Below, in pieces: positions 41,366 to 50,070 of a stretch of DNA of 64,000 nt; position 1 is the stretch's first letter, and each line of letters starts with the position of its first letter. The stretch covers positions 62,001-126,000 of the forward strand of contig CAZAXF010000001.1 of NCBI GenBank assembly GCA_964489055.1, given 5' to 3'. This stretch comes from 66-474 sp964489055 (lineage in GTDB: Bacteria > Pseudomonadota > Gammaproteobacteria > Xanthomonadales > Rhodanobacteraceae). The notes beneath the pieces are model-generated. The model did no database searches and had not been told where the DNA came from. It worked only from the letters and a program-made list of their open reading frames with translations. The position numbers and the translations under genes are program-made.

Positions 41366-42730
41366 TCAAGAAACCAGCCTCAGGATGTCGTTGTAGAAGG
41401 CCAGCCCCATCAGCATCACCAGCAGCGCCATGCCGAGGTACTGGCCGGCAACCATGGCGCGGTCGGACAGCGGGCTGCCCTTGACCAGCTCGATCAGGTA
41501 GTACAGCAGGTGCCCGCCGTCGAGCACCGGGATCGGCAGCAGGTTCATGATTCCGAGGCTGAGCGAAATGATGCCGAGGAAATACAGGAACCAGGCCGGC
41601 CCCATTTCCGCGGAGGTCTGCGCATACTGCGCGATCGAGATCGGGCCGGACAGGTTGGCCAGCGATGCCGAGCCGGCCAGCATGTGGCCCAGCATCTTCA
41701 CGGTGGTCGCGGTCAGGTTCCACATCTGCCCGAACGCCGCGGGAACCGCCTCCAGCGGTCCGCGCCGCAGCACGGTGTCGTATTTGGCGGTGACCATTTT
41801 GGCGCCGATGCCGATCGCCCACGACCGGCTGCCGTCGGGTTCGCGCATCGGGCGTGGCTGCAGGCGCAGTGTCAATGGCTTGCCGTCGCGCACCAGCGCA
41901 AGGGTCAGCAGCTTGTCGGGCCCGGCGTTCTCGTGGGTGGTTTCGACAAGCTGGGTCCAGTCGGCCACGGGGTGGCCATCGATGCTGACGATGCGGTCGC
42001 CGGGCCGGATGCCGGCGGCCTGGGCTGCACTGTCGGGCACCACGCTGCCGACCACCGGCGGCAACGTGCGCTGCAACGGCATCATGCCCGTCTGCATGAC
42101 GATGGTCCGGTCGCTCGGCTGCGGCGGCAGCTTGCTGAAATCGAGCACGTGGGACTGCACCGCGCCGTCCGGGGTGCGTACCTTCATCGGCACGGGCTGG
42201 CGGTCCTGCGCGGCGCTGGTCAGTGCCAGGCTGAGCTCGGTCCAGTTGTCGATCGAGCGGCCGTCCACGCTCAATACCCGGTCCCCGCGCTCGATGCCCG
42301 CCTGCGCGGCGATGTGGCTGACATTGCCCACCAGTGGCTGGAAATCGGGCTTGCCGATCACCAGCATGGCCCAGAACGCGGCCACGGCGAAGATCAGGTT
42401 GAAGCCCGGCCCGGCCAGCACGATCAGGATGCGTTGCCAGACCGGCTTGCCGGTGAATTCGCGCGGGCGATCCTTCGGCGCCACCTCGCCCTCGCGGGCA
42501 TCCAGCATCTTCACGTAGCCGCCCAGCGGAATCCACGCCACGCAGTACTCGGTGCCGTCCTTGCCGAACCAGGACTTGATGGGCTTGCCGAAGCCGACGG
42601 AAAAACGCAGCACCTTCACGCCGAACCGGCGCGCGACCCAGAAATGCCCGAATTCGTGGAAGGTCACCAGGATGCCCAGGGTGACGATCATCCACCACGC
42701 GGAGCCGAGGATGTCGAGAAGGTTGGTCAT
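41366..42730 (-). CDS. rseP: Site-2 intramembrane zinc metalloprotease RseP (454 aa)
   Basis: RseP cleaves membrane-embedded anti-sigma factors, including RseA in the envelope stress response and often FecR proteins, and removes signal-peptide remnants. The zinc motif is VTFHEFGHFWVARRFG near the N-terminus, and the third ligand is in NLLPIPVLDGGHLLYYLIEL. Two periplasmic PDZ domains are recognisable (GNVSHIAAQAGIERGDRVLS and GSVVPDSAAQAAGIRPGDRI). Length is normal. It probably processes the FecR protein encoded at 7963-9087; this is inference from family knowledge. In related genomes dxr usually lies between cdsA and rseP, but only 136 non-coding bases are present here. Confidence 0.95.
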   Translation of the reverse strand: MTNLLDILGSAWWMIVTLGILVTFHEFGHFWVARRFGVKVLRFSVGFGKPIKSWFGKDGTEYCVAWIPLGGYVKMLDAREGEVAPKDRPREFTGKPVWQRILIVLAGPGFNLIFAVAAFWAMLVIGKPDFQPLVGNVSHIAAQAGIERGDRVLSVDGRSIDNWTELSLALTSAAQDRQPVPMKVRTPDGAVQSHVLDFSKLPPQPSDRTIVMQTGMMPLQRTLPPVVGSVVPDSAAQAAGIRPGDRIVSIDGHPVADWTQLVETTHENAGPDKLLTLALVRDGKPLTLRLQPRPMREPDGSRSWAIGIGAKMVTAKYDTVLRRGPLEAVPAAFGQMWNLTATTVKMLGHMLAGSASLANLSGPISIAQYAQTSAEMGPAWFLYFLGIISLSLGIMNLLPIPVLDGGHLLYYLIELVKGSPLSDRAMVAGQYLGMALLVMLMGLAFYNDILRLVS

Positions 42731-42866
42731 GCGTTTGCGGTCGGGCGGAGCAGGATTCCATGATAAGGCAACCGGCCTGAAGGACGGCGTGTCGCGTGGC
42801 GCAATGGTTCATCGACCGCGCGCGGGTGCCGCAAGTTCCGGTCGGCGCGTCGCCGCATCGTGTCGA

Positions 42867-43700
42867 TCAGAGTCCGAGCAGGAACCTGCCCAGCACGAAC
42901 ACCGGCAGGGCCGCGACGATGGAATCCATGCGGTCGAACACGCCGCCGTGGCCCGGAAACAGCGCCCCGGAGTCCTTGACCCCGGCGTGGCGCTTGATGA
43001 GGCTTTCAAACAGGTCGCCCACCACCGAGAACAGCACCGTCAGCAGGGCCAGGGCCACGATCGCGGGCAGGCGCGCGGGCGGAACATCCAGCAACCAGCC
43101 ACCCACCAGGCCCACCACGCCCGATGACACCAGCGCGCCGTAGACGCCCTCGCGCGTCTTTCCGGGGCTGAGCCGGGGCGCCAGTTTGACGCGGCCCCAG
43201 CGGCGTCCGGCCGAATAGGCGCCGATGTCGGCGGCCACCACGATGCAGGCGAAAAACAGCACCCACCAGTGCCCGCGGCCATCGGTGTGGCCGGCCATGT
43301 CGCCGTGCATGACCACCAGTGCGCACCACGCGGGGACCACCACCAGTACCCCGGCGACAAGCTTTACGAGCGCATGCGCCGATGTCGGTTCGCTGCCCCA
43401 GCGGTTGTTGCGCAGCCAGACCAGGACCAGCAGCCACCAAGCCAGCCCGGCAGTGACCGGCAGCCACCACCACGGCGACCTGCACACCTGCCACAACAGC
43501 GCGAACACGATGGCGCATGCCACGAGGCACAGGGCGCGCAGGCCGCGCCCGCGCACACCGGCCATGCGCGTCCATTCCCACAGTCCAAGCAGGAACACCA
43601 CTCCCAGCAGGCCCGCGAACACCGGCGAGGTGGCAAGGAAGATCAACGCCAGGATCAGCGGCGCAAGGATGAGCGCGGTGATGACGCGCTGTTTCAGCAT
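42867..43700 (-). CDS. cdsA: Phosphatidate cytidylyltransferase (277 aa)
   Basis: CdsA makes CDP-diacylglycerol from phosphatidate and CTP, the common precursor of bacterial phospholipids. It has about eight membrane helices (first: RVITALILAPLILALIFLAT). The signature near the C-terminus is complete: GDLFESLIKRHAGVKDSGAL, then FPGHGGVFDRMDSI, with the CTP and Mg binding Asp residues. The ATG at 43700 matches the family start; the frame stays open to 44015. It is followed by rseP and preceded by uppS, after an unusual 217-base spacer without a supported gene. Confidence 0.95.
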   Translation of the reverse strand: MLKQRVITALILAPLILALIFLATSPVFAGLLGVVFLLGLWEWTRMAGVRGRGLRALCLVACAIVFALLWQVCRSPWWWLPVTAGLAWWLLVLVWLRNNRWGSEPTSAHALVKLVAGVLVVVPAWCALVVMHGDMAGHTDGRGHWWVLFFACIVVAADIGAYSAGRRWGRVKLAPRLSPGKTREGVYGALVSSGVVGLVGGWLLDVPPARLPAIVALALLTVLFSVVGDLFESLIKRHAGVKDSGALFPGHGGVFDRMDSIVAALPVFVLGRFLLGL

Positions 43701-43917
43701 GGGCCGGGCCCGCCGATGCCGTGCCGTGTGCGCGGCAACGCGTCGGCCGCGCGCAACGTGCCTGCGGCGCCACCGCCCGGTGTCATGGTGCCGGGCCCGT
43801 AGGGCCACGCCGGCGCTGGTCTGGATGTCGACATGCAGGTTCCTCGCGCTGCCTTGGGCCCCGCGCGGGAGCCTCTGGGGACGCTGCGTGGGACGAAAGC
43901 AATGATCCCCCCGGCTC

Positions 43918-44700
43918 CTAGCCGGCCCGCGCCGGCGCCAGTTCCGCCGGTATGCATCCGAAACGGCGCTCGCGGCGCTGGTAGTCCTCGAGCGCGCGGT
44001 CGAGCGCGGCGTCATCCATGTCCGGCCACAGGGTATCGGTGAAATACAGCTCGGTGTAGGCGAGCTGCCAGAGCAGAAAATTGCTGATGCGCTGTTCGCC
44101 GCCGGTACGGATCAGGAGGTCCGGTGGCGGCAGGCCGGCCAGGCACAGGTGGGGCGCCAGCGTATCCTCGCCGATCGTCGCCGGGTCGAGTTCACCGCGG
44201 ACGGCGGCTTCGGCGATGCGACGCGCGGCCTGGGCGATGTCCCAGCGTCCGCCGTAGCTCACGCACACGTTCAGGACCAGTCGCGTGTTGTCGGCCGTGC
44301 GCAGGGTGGCCGCGCGCATGCGTTTGTGCATCGCGGAGGAAAACGTCGACAGGTCGCCGATGAAGCGCACCTGCACGCCGTGCTGGTGCAACTCGTCGAC
44401 TTCGCGGTCCAGCGCCTTCATGAACAGGTCCATCAGCGCACCGACCTCGGTACCCGGACGCTTCCAGTTTTCCGAGGAGAACGCAAACAGCGTCAGCACG
44501 CCGATGCCGCGCTGCAGGCAGTATTCGACGCTGGCGCGCACGGCCTTTTGTCCCGCGCGGTGCCCGAACGAGCGCGGCTGTGCGCGCCGCCGGGCCCAGC
44601 GGCCGTTGCCGTCCATCACGATCGCCAGGTGGCGCGGCACGTCGGCCGCGGCTGCGGGCCGGCGAGCGGCCTTGATGTGGCGGGTACTGACCGGGGTCAT
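43918..44700 (-). CDS. uppS: Undecaprenyl diphosphate synthase (260 aa)
   Basis: UppS makes the C55 lipid carrier for peptidoglycan and other envelope polymers from FPP and IPP. The diagnostic motif is HLAIVMDGNGRWARRRAQPR, with the essential Asp, then LTLFAFSSENWKRPGTEVGA, and near the C-terminus LLIRTGGEQRISNFLLWQLA with YTELYFTDTLWPD. Length is normal. The ATG at 44700 fits the family; the frame is open much further because it runs antisense-free over frr in another phase. Gap to frr is 103 bases. It would feed on the isoprenoid pathway whose gene dxr is not at this locus. Confidence 0.95.
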   Translation of the reverse strand: MTPVSTRHIKAARRPAAAADVPRHLAIVMDGNGRWARRRAQPRSFGHRAGQKAVRASVEYCLQRGIGVLTLFAFSSENWKRPGTEVGALMDLFMKALDREVDELHQHGVQVRFIGDLSTFSSAMHKRMRAATLRTADNTRLVLNVCVSYGGRWDIAQAARRIAEAAVRGELDPATIGEDTLAPHLCLAGLPPPDLLIRTGGEQRISNFLLWQLAYTELYFTDTLWPDMDDAALDRALEDYQRRERRFGCIPAELAPARAG

Positions 44701-44803
44701 GCGCGTGCGCCGGGCGTGGTGAAGCCGGCGGCCGACGGCGAAACGCACCCGGCCCGGACCGGGCAGTGGTGCGTGCAGCGAAAGGATCCCTCGGCCGGTG
44801 GGT

Positions 44804-45361
44804 TCACAGCGCCAGCAGTTCCTGTTCCTTGGCCTCGACGGCCGAATCCACTTCCTTGATGAAGTGGTCGGTGATGGTCTGGATTTCGTCCTGGCCCCGA
44901 TGATCGTCGTCTTCGCTGATCTGCTTGTCCTTGAGCAGGTTCTTGATCTGCTGCAGCGCGTCGCGGCGGATGTTGCGGATCGCGACCTTGGCGTTTTCGC
45001 CCGAGTGTCCCACATGCTTGGCCAGTTCCTTGCGCCGTTCCTCGGTGGGCGGGGGCATGTTCAGGCGGATCACGGTGCCGGCGGTGGTGGGCGTGACACC
45101 GAGGTCCGAGCCCATGATGGCCTTTTCCACCGGCGCCACCATGGTCTTTTCGTACGGCGTGATGGTGAGCGAATGGGCGTCGGAGACCACCACGTTGGCG
45201 ACCTGGTTGATCGGTACGTCCGAACCGTAATAGGGCACCTTGATGCCCTCGACCAGGGCCGTGCTGGCGCGCCCCGTGCGCAGATGCGACAACTCCTGGC
45301 GCAGGGATTCGACGCTCTTGCCCATGCGGGTCCGGGTATCGCGCTTGATGTCCTCGAGCAT
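44804..45361 (-). CDS. frr: Ribosome recycling factor (185 aa)
   Basis: RRF with EF-G splits post-termination ribosomes. The protein starts MLEDIKRDTRTRMGKSVESL and has the classic features RTGRASTALVEGIKVPYYGS, LTITPYEKTMVAPVEKAIMG and NMPPPTEERRKELAKHVGHS, plus the helical bundle end KEVDSAVEAKEQELLAL. Its 185 residues equal the E. coli length. The ATG at 45361 is the family start and no better ribosome site was seen. It lies 65 bases after pyrH and before uppS, the conserved order in gammaproteobacteria. Confidence 0.96.
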   Translation of the reverse strand: MLEDIKRDTRTRMGKSVESLRQELSHLRTGRASTALVEGIKVPYYGSDVPINQVANVVVSDAHSLTITPYEKTMVAPVEKAIMGSDLGVTPTTAGTVIRLNMPPPTEERRKELAKHVGHSGENAKVAIRNIRRDALQQIKNLLKDKQISEDDDHRGQDEIQTITDHFIKEVDSAVEAKEQELLAL

Positions 45362-45426
45362 CGTGTCGTCTCGCGTGAAATGGCAACCCCGCATTATAGG
45401 GGCGACAGCCTGCGTACGTGTCCCGG

Positions 45427-46149
45427 TCAGTGATCGCTCACCAGGGTTCCCACCGACTCCCCGCGCAATATCCGCATGAGGTTGCCCGGGCGGGTCATGT
45501 CGTAGATCCGGAGCGGCAGCCCGTGGTCGCGGCACAACGCGATGGCGGCGGTGTCCATCACCCTGAGGTTGCGCGCGATCACTTCTTCGTAGCTGACGTG
45601 TTCGAAACGCTGCGCGTCCTTGCGCTTGGCGGGGTCGGAGCTGTACACGCCGTCGACCTTGGTGGCCTTGAGCAAAAGGTCCGCGCCCACTTCGACCGCG
45701 CGCAGCGCCGCGGCCGAATCGGTGGTGAAGAACGGGTTGCCGGTGCCGCCGGCAAACAGGACGATGCGGCCTTTTTCCAGGTGGCGCACGGCGCGCCGGC
45801 GGATAAAGTCCTCGCAAACGTCGTGGATCTGGATCGCGCTCATCACCCGCGCGAAACCGCCGCGCTTTTCCAGCGCGTCCTGCAACGCCAGCGCGTTCAT
45901 CACGGTGGCCAGCATGCCCATGTGATCGCCGGTGACGCGATCCATCCCGGCTTCGGCCAAGCCTGCACCGCGGAAGATGTTTCCGCCGCCGATCACCACC
46001 CCCACCTCGACCCCGGCCTTGCGCGCCTCCAGGATTTCATCGGCGATGCGGCCGATCACTTCCGGATCGATGCCGTAGTCGGCATTGCCCATCAAGGCCT
46101 CGCCGGACAGCTTCAACAGGATGCGCTGATACTTCGGCTTGGCGGCCAT
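45427..46149 (-). CDS. pyrH: UMP kinase (240 aa)
   Basis: PyrH phosphorylates UMP to UDP in pyrimidine synthesis. The amino-acid-kinase fold is clear: YQRILLKLSGEALMGNADYG, VGVVIGGGNIFRGAGLAEAG, DRVTGDHMGMLATVMNALAL and VLFAGGTGNPFFTTDSAAAL, followed by LLLKATKVDGVYSSDPAKRK. Length is normal. The ATG at 46149 has GGAG about 8 bases upstream. The gap to tsf upstream is 548 bases and holds repeats and the tsf terminator, so pyrH probably has its own promoter here rather than reading through from rpsB-tsf. Confidence 0.96.
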   Translation of the reverse strand: MAAKPKYQRILLKLSGEALMGNADYGIDPEVIGRIADEILEARKAGVEVGVVIGGGNIFRGAGLAEAGMDRVTGDHMGMLATVMNALALQDALEKRGGFARVMSAIQIHDVCEDFIRRRAVRHLEKGRIVLFAGGTGNPFFTTDSAAALRAVEVGADLLLKATKVDGVYSSDPAKRKDAQRFEHVSYEEVIARNLRVMDTAAIALCRDHGLPLRIYDMTRPGNLMRILRGESVGTLVSDH

Positions 46150-46318
46150 GCACGACTCCAGAGTGGGCAAACGCGAAGATTGTACTTGGAGATGGACGGC
46201 GAGGGACGAGTGATGAAAAGCCTTGTGACGCGGATTGACGCGGTCTGCGCGGATCAAAAGCAGACCTGGCCGGGGTTGTTCTTCAGCCAGCTGATGTTGG
46301 CATGACACTCACCAGGTT

Positions 46319-46432
46319 CGTCATTGGGGGGCTCCCGGAGGGAGAACCCGGAATCCGGCTCTTCGCATCGACTTCCGGGAGCTGGATTCCGGGTTCCACC
46401 GCCGATGAAACCGGCGATGGCCCCGGAATGAC
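46319..46432. repeat. Interspersed palindromic repeat, family B (complete copy)
   Basis: Begins TCATTGGGGGGCTCCCGGAG, holds GAACCCGGAATCCGGCTCTT and the inverse GCTGGATTCCGGGTTCCACC, and ends GGCCCCGGAATGAC. The first 60 bases match the half copy at 6376-6436 very closely. Confidence 0.8.
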
Positions 46433-46507
46433 TGAAGCAGCGAGTGGATCGCAACGCCAACGTGGCTGAGGAAGCGCCCTGATCAGGAAAGCAGATAATC
46501 AGGCGAC

Positions 46508-46570
46508 GTGCGCTGCGCGCACCGGGGACGGTTGGCATCGAGCGCGTTCGTGCGCAAAGCGCACGCTACG
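46508..46570. repeat. Interspersed palindromic repeat, family C (copy 3)
   Basis: Arms GTGCGCTGCGCGCACCGGGG and CGCGTTCGTGCGCAAAGCGC with ACGCTACG at the end match the core of copies near 28821 and 36211. It is in the tsf-pyrH gap and has no coding content. Confidence 0.65.
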
Positions 46571-46643
46571 CGATTGCCGGATAGACGTCATTTGATCGGC
46601 GTTTGTCCGCGTGAATCCGCGTCGGAGGCTGTTGCGTTTGAGC

Positions 46644-46672
46644 ACAAAAAAGCCGCGATCACTCGCGGCTTT
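46644..46672 (-). terminator. Intrinsic terminator of the rpsB-tsf operon
   Basis: On the minus strand an 8-base-pair stem, AGCCGCGA / TCGCGGCT, with a 4-base loop (GTGA) is followed by a T-rich tail (TTTTT). It lies 25 bases after the tsf stop. It is the clearest factor-independent terminator in the window and isolates pyrH from the rpsB-tsf transcript. Confidence 0.85.
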
Positions 46673-46697
46673 CCTGTTGCTGCGTGGTGCGTCAGGC

Positions 46698-47573
46698 CTA
46701 CGCCAACCCCGCCTGCTTCATCACCTCGCCGGCGAAGTCGTCTTCCTTCTTCTCGATGCCTTCGCCGACCTCGATGCGGTGGAATGCCCGGACCTTCGCG
46801 CCGGCCTTCTTCAGCGCGTCGCCGACATTCATGCTGGTGTCAAGCACGTAGGGCTGGCCGGTCAGGGAGATTTCGTTCAGCAGCTTCCTGATCCGCCCGG
46901 CGACCATCTTCTCCTGGATTTCGACCGGCTTGGCCTTGTCCTTGTCGCTCATCTGCGCCAGCGCGATTTCCTTTTCCTTGTCGACGAATTCGGCCGGCAC
47001 GTCGTCGGGGCTGACGTGCTGGGGGTTCATCGCGGCGATGTGCATGGCCAGGCCACGCGCGAATTCGGCGTCGCCGCCCTCCAGCGCCACCAGCACGCCG
47101 ATACGCCCGCCGTGGACGTAGGCGCCGAGGTTCGGGGCATCGTCGATCCGCACCAGGCGGCGCACCTGCACGTTCTCGCCGACCTTGGCGACCAGCGCCT
47201 GGCGGGCCTGTTCGACCGAGTCGGCACCGAGGCTGGCCGTCTTCAGGGCCTGGGCATCGGCGCTGCCAGCCGCGAGCGCGGCCTGCGCCACGTCATCGGC
47301 GAACTTCACGAAGCTCTCGTCCTTGGCGACGAAGTCGGTTTCCGAGTTGATTTCCACCAGCACGCCGCTGTTGCCGGACTGCGCCAGCACGATACGGCCC
47401 TCGGCGGCCACGCGGCCGGCCTTCTTGTCCGCCTTGGACAGGCCCTGCTTGCGCAGCGACTCGACGGCGGCGTCGATGTCTCCGTCGTTCTGGGTGAGTG
47501 CCTTCTTGCACTCCATCATGCCGGCGCCGGAGCGCTCGCGCAGTTCCTTGACCATGGCGGCGGTGATTTGCAT
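46698..47573 (-). CDS. tsf: Translation elongation factor Ts (291 aa)
   Basis: EF-Ts is the guanine-nucleotide exchange factor of EF-Tu. The N-terminal UBA-like module is MQITAAMVKELRERSGAGMM with ECKKALTQNDGDIDAAVESL, and the EF-Tu contact motif is EINSETDFVAKDESFVKFAD. Length is normal. The ATG at 47573 has GAGGTA about 6 bases upstream. It follows rpsB by 196 bases, as in most bacteria, and ends at a strong intrinsic terminator. Confidence 0.96.
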   Translation of the reverse strand: MQITAAMVKELRERSGAGMMECKKALTQNDGDIDAAVESLRKQGLSKADKKAGRVAAEGRIVLAQSGNSGVLVEINSETDFVAKDESFVKFADDVAQAALAAGSADAQALKTASLGADSVEQARQALVAKVGENVQVRRLVRIDDAPNLGAYVHGGRIGVLVALEGGDAEFARGLAMHIAAMNPQHVSPDDVPAEFVDKEKEIALAQMSDKDKAKPVEIQEKMVAGRIRKLLNEISLTGQPYVLDTSMNVGDALKKAGAKVRAFHRIEVGEGIEKKEDDFAGEVMKQAGLA

Positions 47574-47769
47574 GTCGGTACCTCATTGGTTCGAAGTGAT
47601 GCCGCGCTGGCGCGGCGTGGCTGTCCGGCTGTCGCGGTCGGGCGCACGTGGTTGCGGACACCGGTGCGGCACGTGCACGCGTCCGGCAGCGCGGCACGGG
47701 TTTGTGGGCCGCGACGCGCAGCGGCGAACAACACGTGCCTGCGCGCGAAACCGGGCGCGACCCGGCGGC

Positions 47770-48849
47770 CTACGCGGCGTTCTCGTCGGCCTTCTTCGTG
47801 GCGTCCTCGGCAGCCTCGGCGGTGTCCTCGCCGGTGCTTTCCGTTTCTTCCGTGGTGGCGGTTGCCTTGTCCCCGGCCTTTGCGGTGTCTTCGGCGGCCT
47901 GGGCGCTGTCGTCGTCGGGCTTTGCGGCGTCTTCGGCGGCCTTGGCGGCATCGTCCCCGGCCTTGGTGGCGCCTTCGGCAGCCGCCTTGTCGTCTTCGCT
48001 GGCGGTTCCGTTGCCGGCCGGGGTCTTGTCGGCCTGTTTCGACGCGGACTTCTTCGCGCTGCGGCGGGCCGGCTTCGTGTCCCCGGTGTCCTGGCCGGAG
48101 GCGACCGGATTGCCATCGGCATCCAGTTCCACGAATTCATTCTCGTCGCCGGCACCCTGGATCGGGGCCGCGGCCTTGCCTTCCAGCACCGCGTCGGCGG
48201 CGGCGCGCGCGTAGAGCTGCACCGCGCGGATGGCGTCGTCGTTGCCGGGGATCGCGTATTCAACCAGCGACGGGTCGTAGTTGGTATCCACCACCGCGAC
48301 CACGGGGATGCCGAGCTTCCTGGCTTCCTGCACCGCGATGTTTTCGTGGCCGATGTCGATCACGAACAAGGCATCGGGCAGGCTCTTCATGTCCTTGATG
48401 CCGCCCAGCGACTTTTCCAGCTTGTCGCGCTGGCGGCGCAGCGACAGCACTTCGTGCTTGACCAGCTTGTCGAAGGTGCCGTCGGTTTCGGCCGCTTCCA
48501 GTTCCTTCAGCCGCGCCACCGATTGCTTGACGGTGCGGAAGTTGGTGAGCATGCCGCCCAGCCAGCGGGCGTTGACGTAGGGCATGCCGCAGCGCCGGGC
48601 TTCCTCGCCGATCGCCTCGCGCGCAGAGCGCTTGGTGCCCACGAACAGGATGGTGCGGCGCTTCTGGGCCAGGCCCGAGATGTAGTTCATCGCGTCGGTG
48701 AATTTCGGCACCGTCGCTTCGAGGTTGATGATGTGGATCTTGCCGCGGGCGCCGAAGATGAAGGGCGCCATCTTCGGGTTCCAGTAGCGCGTCTGGTGGC
48801 CGAAATGCACGCCGGCTTCCAGCATCTGGCGCATGGTGACTTGGGGCAT
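47770..48849 (-). CDS. rpsB: 30S ribosomal protein S2 with long acidic C-terminal tail (359 aa)
   Basis: The core (residues 1-240) is normal S2: MPQVTMRQMLEAGVHFGHQT, RYWNPKMAPFIFGARGKIHI, VNARWLGGMLTNFRTVKQSV, LFVIDIGHENIAVQEARKLG and VDTNYDPSLVEYAIPGNDDA. Typical bacterial S2 ends near 240-270 residues. Here about 115 further residues follow, rich in Ala, Asp, Glu, Thr and Lys (for example KSASKQADKTPAGNGTASED), with no hydrophobic core, so an intrinsically disordered tail is predicted. The ATG at 48849 has GGAG upstream. The frame is uninterrupted and its third codon positions are G/C-rich throughout, so the tail appears translated and not a frameshift product. Confidence 0.94.
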   Translation of the reverse strand: MPQVTMRQMLEAGVHFGHQTRYWNPKMAPFIFGARGKIHIINLEATVPKFTDAMNYISGLAQKRRTILFVGTKRSAREAIGEEARRCGMPYVNARWLGGMLTNFRTVKQSVARLKELEAAETDGTFDKLVKHEVLSLRRQRDKLEKSLGGIKDMKSLPDALFVIDIGHENIAVQEARKLGIPVVAVVDTNYDPSLVEYAIPGNDDAIRAVQLYARAAADAVLEGKAAAPIQGAGDENEFVELDADGNPVASGQDTGDTKPARRSAKKSASKQADKTPAGNGTASEDDKAAAEGATKAGDDAAKAAEDAAKPDDDSAQAAEDTAKAGDKATATTEETESTGEDTAEAAEDATKKADENAA

Positions 48850-49130
48850 GGATCGTGACTCCGATGTGGGAACCCGCCCCGCATCCGCGGGCAGCGCGGC
48901 CGTCCTGGACGGCATTGGGCGCAACAGGTTCCGGGGTTGGGCTTCCGCAGGCCCCGCGGCAACGACTCCCTCGCGGGAGACCCCGGTGCCGGTTTCTGGC
49001 CTGCGTGTGGATTCGCCGGTGACGCCCGGCGTGGGCGGCCTGGCCACAGCCAAGCCCTGCAATTCTACAGTTGCCGGACGGCGCGGGCAAGCATCCGGCA
49101 GACGCGCGCGAAATGTCGGATAATAGAAGG

Positions 49131-49895
49131 ATGCCTGTACAGCCCAAAACCCCCGAAGAGATCGAGAAGATGCGCGTTGCCGGTCGCCTGGCGGCCGAAG
49201 TGCTGGCGGTGATCAAGGATCATATCAAGCCCGGTGTGACCACCGAGGAGATCGACCAGATCGCCTACCACCACATCGTCGACGTGCAGCACGCCATCCC
49301 GGCCAACGTCGGCTACCACGGGTTTCCCAAGACGTTGTGCACCTCGGTCAACCACGTGATCTGCCACGGCATCCCAAGCCCCGGCAAGGTGCTCAAGGAG
49401 GGCGACATCGTCAACTGCGACGTCACCGTGATCAAGGACGGCTGGCACGGCGACACCAGCCGCATGTATTTCGTGGGCGAGCCGTCGGTGCTGGCCAGAC
49501 GGCTGGTCGACACCACCTACGAGGCGATGATGCTGGGCATCGAACAGGTCCGGCCGGGTGCCACGCTGGGCGACATCGGCCACGCGATCCAGAAGCACGC
49601 CGAGGCCGCCGGCTATTCCGTGGTGCGCGAATACTGCGGCCACGGCATCGGGCTGATCTACCACGACGACCCACAGGTGCTGCACTACGGCCGTCCGGGC
49701 GAGGGCATGCGCTTGGAAAAGGGCATGACCTTCACGGTCGAGCCCATGATCAACGCCGGCAAGCGCAACACCCGCCAGTTGCCGGACGGCTGGACGGTGG
49801 TCACCAAGGACCATTCGCTCTCGGCGCAGTGGGAACACACGTTGGTGGTGACCGACGACGGCTACGAGATCCTGACGCCCTGGCCGGATGCCTGA
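49131..49895 (+). CDS. map: Methionine aminopeptidase, type I (254 aa)
   Basis: Map removes the initiator methionine. The five metal ligands of the pita-bread fold are visible: Asp in VNCDVTVIKDGWHGDTSRMY (two), His in EYCGHGIGLIYHDDPQVLHY, Glu in MTFTVEPMINAG and Glu in SAQWEHTLVV. It begins MPVQPKTPEEIEKMRVAGRL and has normal length. The ATG at 49131 has GAAGG just before it and TAATAG a few bases further, so the leader is probably very short. It is divergent from rpsB with 281 bases between, the usual arrangement. Confidence 0.95.
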   Translation: MPVQPKTPEEIEKMRVAGRLAAEVLAVIKDHIKPGVTTEEIDQIAYHHIVDVQHAIPANVGYHGFPKTLCTSVNHVICHGIPSPGKVLKEGDIVNCDVTVIKDGWHGDTSRMYFVGEPSVLARRLVDTTYEAMMLGIEQVRPGATLGDIGHAIQKHAEAAGYSVVREYCGHGIGLIYHDDPQVLHYGRPGEGMRLEKGMTFTVEPMINAGKRNTRQLPDGWTVVTKDHSLSAQWEHTLVVTDDGYEILTPWPDA

Positions 49896-49900
49896 AAGGC

Positions 49901-49962
49901 CGGGAATCGGGAATCGGGAGTCGCGAACAGGGAATCGGGCCTCGGGGCTCGGGAATCGCGCA
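49901..49962. repeat. Degenerate CGGGAAT heptamer tract after map
   Basis: After the map stop, CGGGAATCGGGAATCGGGAG is followed by further degenerate copies (GGGAATCGGGCCTCGGGGCT). It is the same class of 7-base tract as those near accA, lpxA and lpxB. The rest of the 175-base gap to glnD contains a short family B fragment (GTCATTCCGGCGACCGCCGG). Confidence 0.7.
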
Positions 49963-50070
49963 ACGGCGTCCCGCACAACCCCAAACGCTCGTCATTCCGG
50001 CGACCGCCGGAATTCATTGCAATCCGGCCACAAGCAGCCCGCCGCCGACCCCACATGCCACCGGCCCACG

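Larger units (their letters stand above)
46150..46697. other. 548-base repeat-rich gap between tsf and pyrH
   Basis: No gene. From left to right: a family B palindrome (46319-46432), a family C palindrome (46508-46570), a sequence CGGCGTTTGTCCGCGTGAAT related to the gap upstream of lpxD, and the tsf terminator (46644-46672). This is one of the densest clusters of repeat types in the window. Confidence 0.6.
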
